Source: Methylovirgula sp. (GTDB taxonomy: Bacteria > Pseudomonadota > Alphaproteobacteria > Rhizobiales > Beijerinckiaceae). Taken from it: a stretch of DNA of 10,235 bases. Under the pieces are notes generated by a model, which was not told the origin of the DNA, searched no databases, and saw only the letters and a list, made by a program, of their open reading frames with translations. Of this stretch, positions 6,560 through 10,235 are shown piece by piece. The DNA lies in the NCBI GenBank assembly GCA_025356505.1, contig JANXSV010000239.1, positions 1 to 10,235 on the forward strand, read 5' to 3'. Positions within the stretch are counted from its first letter, which is position 1. Every line of letters begins with the position of its first letter. The translations under genes were made by a program, and so were the position numbers.

Positions 6560-7501
6560 ATGAAATTGCTCCGCCTCGCACCAGAAAACACCAAATTCGG
6601 CTTCATGCGCTTCCGGCGCTTTTCCTATCCGTTTTCGGCGGTGCTATCGATTCTCTCCATAGTGATGTTTTTCACGCTTGGCATGAACTTCGGCATCGAC
6701 TTTTCCGGCGGCATCCTTATCGAACTGCGCGCCAAAACCGGCCAGGCCGATATGGCGCAATTGCGCGGCCTAGGTGAGCAGTTGAAAATCGGCGCGATCG
6801 AGGTGCAAGGCTTCGGCGACACCGGTGATGTCTCGATGCGGCTCGGCCCGCAAACCGGCGGCGATCAGGCCTTGCAGGCGACAGTGGCGAAACTGAAAAC
6901 CGCTGTGGGAGACGGATATGAATTCCGCCGCGTCGAATCGGTTGGCCCGCGCGTTTCCGGTGAATTGGTGCAGTCCGGCACATTGGGCGTGGTGATTTCG
7001 ATCATCGCGGTGCTTATGTATCTCTGGTTTCGGTTTGAATGGCAATTTGCCGTGGGCGCGGTCATCGCAACCATGCACGATCTGTTGCTCACGGTCGGTT
7101 TTTTCGCGGTGACTCAGCTTGAATTCAACACGACCTCGATTGCCGCCATTTTGACGATTGTCGGCTATTCGCTGAACGAGGCAGTGGTCGTGCTTGACCG
7201 TATCCGGGAAATGATGCGCAAATATAAGAAGATCAGCACTGCGGACATGATTGATCTTTCGATCAATGCAGTGTTGCCGCGCACAATCATGACAGCCACC
7301 ACGGTGTTCCTCGCTCTGCTCGCGCTGGTGTTGTTTGGCGGCGAAGTTATCCGGTCCTTCTCGCTGGCCATGATGTGGGGCATTTTCGTCGGCACATATT
7401 CTTCGATCTTCATTTGTACGCCGATCCTGATTTATCTTGGTGTGCGCAGTGAAGCGACAGCCGCGGCAGACGCCAAAGCCGCCACTAAGGCGGCGGTTTG
7501 A
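6560..7501 (+). CDS. secF: Protein translocase subunit SecF
   Basis: Partner of SecD in the proton-driven SecDF complex of the inner membrane. The ATG at 6560 follows AAGGTG (6549-6554), which overlaps the end of secD, with a 5-base spacer. The 313-residue protein has a first membrane helix (about 25-43), the family motif GMNFGIDFSGG (41-51), a small periplasmic domain, VESVGPRVSGEL (125-136), and five C-terminal helices from about 140. The helix motif reads GYSLNEAVVVLDRIRE (202-217), where studied SecF proteins usually have NDT. The conserved Asp is thus Glu207 here. The Arg of the LPRT motif (Arg241) is kept. The C-terminus is an Ala-rich tail. Its last bases overlap the TTG start of the next gene. 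Confidence 0.95.
   Translation: MKLLRLAPENTKFGFMRFRRFSYPFSAVLSILSIVMFFTLGMNFGIDFSGGILIELRAKTGQADMAQLRGLGEQLKIGAIEVQGFGDTGDVSMRLGPQTGGDQALQATVAKLKTAVGDGYEFRRVESVGPRVSGELVQSGTLGVVISIIAVLMYLWFRFEWQFAVGAVIATMHDLLLTVGFFAVTQLEFNTTSIAAILTIVGYSLNEAVVVLDRIREMMRKYKKISTADMIDLSINAVLPRTIMTATTVFLALLALVLFGGEVIRSFSLAMMWGIFVGTYSSIFICTPILIYLGVRSEATAAADAKAATKAAV
7487..7490 (+). promoter_or_regulatory. Ribosome binding site supporting a TTG start inside secF
   Basis: AAGG lies 7 bases before the TTG at 7498, within the last codons of secF. It supports the TTG as the true start of the NDUFAF3-like gene. The next in-frame ATG (7585) would remove conserved N-terminal residues. Confidence 0.5.
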
Positions 7502-7887
7502 ACACGCCTCTGAAATACGATGGCTTTGTCCCCGGGCGGCAATTGCTCGATGCCTATGGCAATGGCGGTTTTCGTTTTGGCGACATGTCTCATCAAGGAT
7601 CGATCCTGATGCTGCCGAGCGGGGTCCATGCCTGGCCGGTTGTGACATTTTCGGACATGACGCTCGCCAGCCTCAAGCCGTTGTTCGATGAGCCGCGCGG
7701 CACAGTCGAACTTTTTCTGCTCGGTGTTGGTGCGGATATGCAGGTCGTGCGCGATAGTCTGAAGCAGAAATTACGCGAAGCTGGAATCATGCTGGAAGTC
7801 ATGCAAACCGGTGCTGCCGCCCGCACCTATAACATCCTCGTGCAGGAAAACCGCAGAGTTGCGACAGCGCTTATTGCGGTGGCATGA
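7498..7887 (+). CDS. Mth938/Xcc1710-like (DUF498) protein, NDUFAF3 homologue
   Basis: A 129-residue soluble protein of the Mth938-like fold (DUF498/DUF598). The human member, NDUFAF3, is a mitochondrial complex I assembly factor. The biochemical activity of the bacterial proteins is not established. Visible family features are YGNGGFRFGDMSHQGSILML (residues 20-39), HAWPV (44-48), the strand-turn VELFLLGVGADM (70-81), and the C-terminal signature MQTGAAARTYNILVQENRRV (102-121). The start is a TTG at 7498 that overlaps the secF stop as TTGA, so translation is probably coupled to secF. No ATG exists before residue 30. Its stop overlaps the next start as ATGA. Length agrees with the family. In alphaproteobacteria this gene commonly follows secDF. 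A role in inserting or assembling membrane respiratory subunits is inferred from homology and position, not shown here. Confidence 0.87.
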   Translation: MNTPLKYDGFVPGRQLLDAYGNGGFRFGDMSHQGSILMLPSGVHAWPVVTFSDMTLASLKPLFDEPRGTVELFLLGVGADMQVVRDSLKQKLREAGIMLEVMQTGAAARTYNILVQENRRVATALIAVA

Positions 7888-8732
7888 TGAGTGTCAGCGC
7901 CGCGTATGCGCAGTGCGACACAGAGCTGAAAGCGCAGGATTACGACCGCTGGCTGGCCTGTTTGTTTTTGCCGGAGCCAGCGCGAAAACATGCCCACGCT
8001 GTTTACGCCTTCAGTCTTGAGATTGCGCGGGTGCGCGAAAGCGTGCGCGAAGCTTTGGCTGGCGAAATCCGCCTGCAATATTGGCGCGATGTTTTGACCA
8101 ACGGCGTTAGCGATAATCCGGTAGCCATGGCCTTTCTGGATACAATGCAAACTTTCGCGCTGCCAGTTTTGCCGCTGCAAAATCTGATCGACGCCAGAAT
8201 CGCGGATTTATACGACGACGGCTTCATTACGCAAAATGACCTTGAGGGCTATTGCGGCGAAACCTGTTCGATCTTGTTTCAGTTCGTGGCGCTCGTGCTT
8301 ACCGGAGGGGCGAGCGCGCCCATTGATACCAAACTTTTGAGCGAGGCGGCAGGCCATGCCGGAGTCGCCTATGCCATGGCGGGCTTGTTGAGTGTGATGC
8401 CCGTGCATATCGCCCGCGGCCAATGTTATATTCCTGAAGAAACGTTGAAAAAACATGATCTTACACGTAATACGCTAGGCCAGCCCGAAGCGCTGCCCAA
8501 ACTGAAGGCGCTTCTGAACGATATGCGCGAACTTGCGCTTTCGCATCTGCAAAAATCGCAATTGGCCGTGGCGCAGTTACCAAAGAGCGTGGCACCCGCA
8601 TTTTTGCCATTGGCTTTCGTTCGAATCAATCTGAACGCGGTCGCCAAAAATGCCGATCCGGTACGGCAATTGAGTGTCGGCGCGCCATGGCGCAAGATTG
8701 TTGCGCTGTGGTGGAAATCAACCCGCACGTAG
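7884..8732 (+). CDS. Squalene/phytoene synthase-fold protein, NDUFAF6-like, probably non-catalytic
   Basis: A 282-residue all-alpha protein of the squalene/phytoene synthase superfamily. Active members carry two Asp-rich motifs that bind Mg-diphosphate. Here the first region reads YAFSLEIARVRESV (41-54) and the second LLSVMPVHIARGQCYIP (168-184), with no Asp in either. Prenyl-diphosphate condensation therefore looks unlikely. Remaining fold markers are RLQYWRDVL (63-71), LIDARIADLYDDGF (101-114), LEGYCGETCSILFQF (120-134) and GHAGVAYAMAGLL (157-169). Wording such as the VRESV region and LQYWRD resembles human NDUFAF6, a complex I assembly factor with this fold, better than CrtB or HpnC/HpnD. 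The ATG at 7884 overlaps the previous stop (ATGA); a second ATG at 7887 is equally possible. The 3' end overlaps recG by 15 bases on the opposite strand. Automatic annotation may wrongly call it phytoene synthase. Confidence 0.85.
   Translation: MMSVSAAYAQCDTELKAQDYDRWLACLFLPEPARKHAHAVYAFSLEIARVRESVREALAGEIRLQYWRDVLTNGVSDNPVAMAFLDTMQTFALPVLPLQNLIDARIADLYDDGFITQNDLEGYCGETCSILFQFVALVLTGGASAPIDTKLLSEAAGHAGVAYAMAGLLSVMPVHIARGQCYIPEETLKKHDLTRNTLGQPEALPKLKALLNDMRELALSHLQKSQLAVAQLPKSVAPAFLPLAFVRINLNAVAKNADPVRQLSVGAPWRKIVALWWKSTRT
8646..8668 (-). terminator. Weak candidate intrinsic terminator for recG
   Basis: On the minus strand, about 50 bases past the recG stop, TGCCG and CGGCA can pair (5 bp, 8-base loop) and are followed at once by five T residues. 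The site lies inside the convergent NDUFAF6-like gene. The stem is short, so this is tentative. Confidence 0.25.
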
Positions 8733-10235
8733 CAGTTTGATCGCCTCTTCGCGCTCGAACAAATACAGCAGATGACGCAGTGCCATGCCGCGCGCCGAGG
8801 CCAAATTCGGGTCGCGGTTGAGAATAAGCTCGGCATCGTCGCGGGCAACCTGCAACAGATCGGCATGGATGTCTAGGCGGGCAATGCGAAACCCCGGCGT
8901 TCCAGATTGACGTGTGCCAAGGATTTCGCCCTCGCCGCGAAGTCGCAAATCTTCCTCGGCAATGCGAAATCCATCCTCGCTTTGCCGCATAATATCGAGA
9001 CGGGCGGTCGCGGTTTCCGACATCGGCGCCTTATACAGCAGCAGGCAGGTGCTCTGCGCCATGCCGCGCCCGACGCGCCCGCGTAACTGATGCAATTGCG
9101 CCAAACCGAAGCGTTCGGCATGCTCGATCACCATGATGCTGGCTTCGGGCACATCAACGCCAACCTCGATCACCGTCGTTGCAACCAGAATGCGGGTGTC
9201 ACCGCGTGAAAACGCCGCCATCGCCGCATCTTTGGCGCGTGGCGGCAATTTGCCATGCACGAGCCCAACCTGTTTGCCAAACACACTTGAAAGCGAGGCG
9301 AAGCGATCTTCCGCCGCCGCAACATCCAGAGTCTCACTTTCTTCCACCAAGGGGCAAACCCAGTAGACCCGCGCGCCGGATTTCAACGCACGCGCCACGC
9401 CATCGATAACGTCGGTGAGCCGCTCCAGCGGCAAAGCGCGGGTCACGATAGGCTGCCGTCCAGCAGGCTTTTCCCGAAGGTTGGAACAGTCCATATCGCC
9501 GAAAAAAGTCAACATCAGCGTGCGCGGAATGGGTGTCGCGGTCATCACCAGAATATCAACCGCATGACCTTTTTCACTCAAAGCTAAGCGCTGGTGCACG
9601 CCAAACCGGTGCTGCTCATCAAAGATGGCAACCCCCAGATCATGATAAGCAACAGACTCCTGGAAAAGAGCGTGTGTGCCTATGATAATTTGCGTGGCAC
9701 CGGACGCGATGTCGGCGAGCTTCTGCGCACGTTCCGCACCCTTGTCCCGGCCCGTGAGCAAAGTAATTGTGATACCGATCGCAGCGGCCATGGGCGCAAT
9801 GCGCTCAAAATGCTGGCGGGCCAGAATTTCGGTGGGTGCCATTAACGCGGCCTGCCGTCCGGCTTCCACCGCGCTCACCATCGCGAGCAATCCGACGATG
9901 GTTTTTCCGGAGCCGACATCCCCCTGCAACATGCGCAACATGCGCTTGTCGGACGCAAGATCGGCGCGGATTTTGACCAGAGCCGCGCTTTGCGCTCCCG
10001 TGAGCGCATAGGGCAGGTTTGCCATCAGGTGACGGCTCAAATGGCCGTCTCCGGCATTGCTCCGGCCTTTGTTGATGCGCATATTTTGCCGCACGAGACG
10101 CAGCGCCAGTTGGCTCGCGAGCAACTCATCATAGGCAAGGCGCGCATAAGCGGGCGAGGCCGGATCAATATCCGCGGGCGTTTCCGGCTGGTGAATATGC
10201 TTCAAAGCGCCGGTAAAATCCGGCCATTGCCGCTG
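8718..10235 (-). CDS. recG: ATP-dependent DNA helicase RecG, 3' part
   Basis: RecG is a cytoplasmic superfamily 2 translocase that remodels stalled replication forks and Holliday junctions. The frame runs open to the right edge, so the start and the N-terminal wedge domain lie outside. The TTG at 10205 is an internal Leu codon, not a start. The visible 505 residues hold both helicase domains: Walker A GDVGSGKT (9900-9923), APTEILARQHFE, the DEQH box in place of DEAD/DEAH (9609-9620), MTATPIPRTL, VYWVCPLVEES, LVHGKLPPRAKD, LVATTVIEVGVDVPEA and the arginine-finger block QLRGRVGRG. The RecG-specific end LRLRGEGEILGTRQSG follows, with a short C-terminal helix region finishing in KLLRAG. No motif is damaged. 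It is convergent with the yajC-secDF run, and its stop lies inside the last gene of that run. Confidence 0.96.
   Translation of the reverse strand, partial: QRQWPDFTGALKHIHQPETPADIDPASPAYARLAYDELLASQLALRLVRQNMRINKGRSNAGDGHLSRHLMANLPYALTGAQSAALVKIRADLASDKRMLRMLQGDVGSGKTIVGLLAMVSAVEAGRQAALMAPTEILARQHFERIAPMAAAIGITITLLTGRDKGAERAQKLADIASGATQIIIGTHALFQESVAYHDLGVAIFDEQHRFGVHQRLALSEKGHAVDILVMTATPIPRTLMLTFFGDMDCSNLREKPAGRQPIVTRALPLERLTDVIDGVARALKSGARVYWVCPLVEESETLDVAAAEDRFASLSSVFGKQVGLVHGKLPPRAKDAAMAAFSRGDTRILVATTVIEVGVDVPEASIMVIEHAERFGLAQLHQLRGRVGRGMAQSTCLLLYKAPMSETATARLDIMRQSEDGFRIAEEDLRLRGEGEILGTRQSGTPGFRIARLDIHADLLQVARDDAELILNRDPNLASARGMALRHLLYLFEREEAIKLLRAG

Noticed and set aside
6770..7648. Long open frame on the minus strand opposite secF (about 290 codons)
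   Set aside because: It lies antisense to well-conserved secF and the start of the next gene, has a composition typical of a shadow frame (rich in His, Arg and Cys), and shows no recognisable domain.
8682..8693. Perfect 12-bp palindrome GCGCCATGGCGC
   Set aside because: It lies inside the NDUFAF6-like coding region, encodes normal residues, cannot form a hairpin without melting its centre, and GC-rich palindromes are common here.
7884..8732. Call as phytoene or presqualene diphosphate synthase (crtB/hpnD)
   Set aside because: Both Asp-rich metal-binding motifs are missing, no carotenoid or hopanoid genes are nearby, and the context behind secDF and an NDUFAF3 homologue favours an assembly-factor-like protein.

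Overview
This window looks like chromosomal core DNA from an alphaproteobacterium, most likely of the order Hyphomicrobiales. The family cannot be fixed from sequence alone. Supporting signs are an AapM/AapP-type general amino-acid ABC transporter, a YajC with the alphaproteobacterial N-terminus, separate secD and secF genes, and a Mth938/NDUFAF3-like gene plus a squalene/phytoene-synthase-fold gene directly behind secF. Base composition is moderately GC-rich by eye and even throughout. I see no insertion sequence, phage gene, CRISPR array, tRNA or rRNA.

Layout: (1) 2-1358: the 3' end of an amino-acid ABC permease (AapM-like) and its complete ATPase (AapP-like), the end of an aap operon. (2) 1489-1857: folB (dihydroneopterin aldolase, folate synthesis), best started at a GTG with a strong Shine-Dalgarno. 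(3) 1995-3674: mltG, an endolytic murein transglycosylase with a long Ala/Pro-rich C-terminal extension. (4) 3858-4517: gmk (guanylate kinase). (5) 4617-8732: a tightly packed run of yajC, secD, secF, a Mth938/NDUFAF3-like gene and an NDUFAF6-like gene. The last two junctions are 4-base start/stop overlaps. A plausible promoter and a 10-bp hairpin lie just before yajC. (6) 8718-10235, minus strand: the 3' part of recG, convergent with and overlapping the end of the yajC-secDF run. The start and N-terminal wedge domain of RecG lie beyond the right edge.

The most interesting point is the tail of the secDF operon. The two small genes are bacterial relatives of the human mitochondrial complex I assembly factors NDUFAF3 (Mth938-like fold) and NDUFAF6 (phytoene-synthase fold). 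The synthase-like protein has lost both Asp-rich, metal-binding motifs, so it is unlikely to be a carotenoid or hopanoid enzyme. Their translationally coupled position behind the SecDF-YajC membrane-insertion genes suggests a conserved module joining membrane protein insertion to respiratory-complex assembly. That function is inferred. Other points are a Glu in place of the usual conserved transmembrane Asp of SecF, a hairpin abutting the yajC ribosome binding site, an ordered-looking tail on MltG, and the absence of yicC between mltG and gmk.
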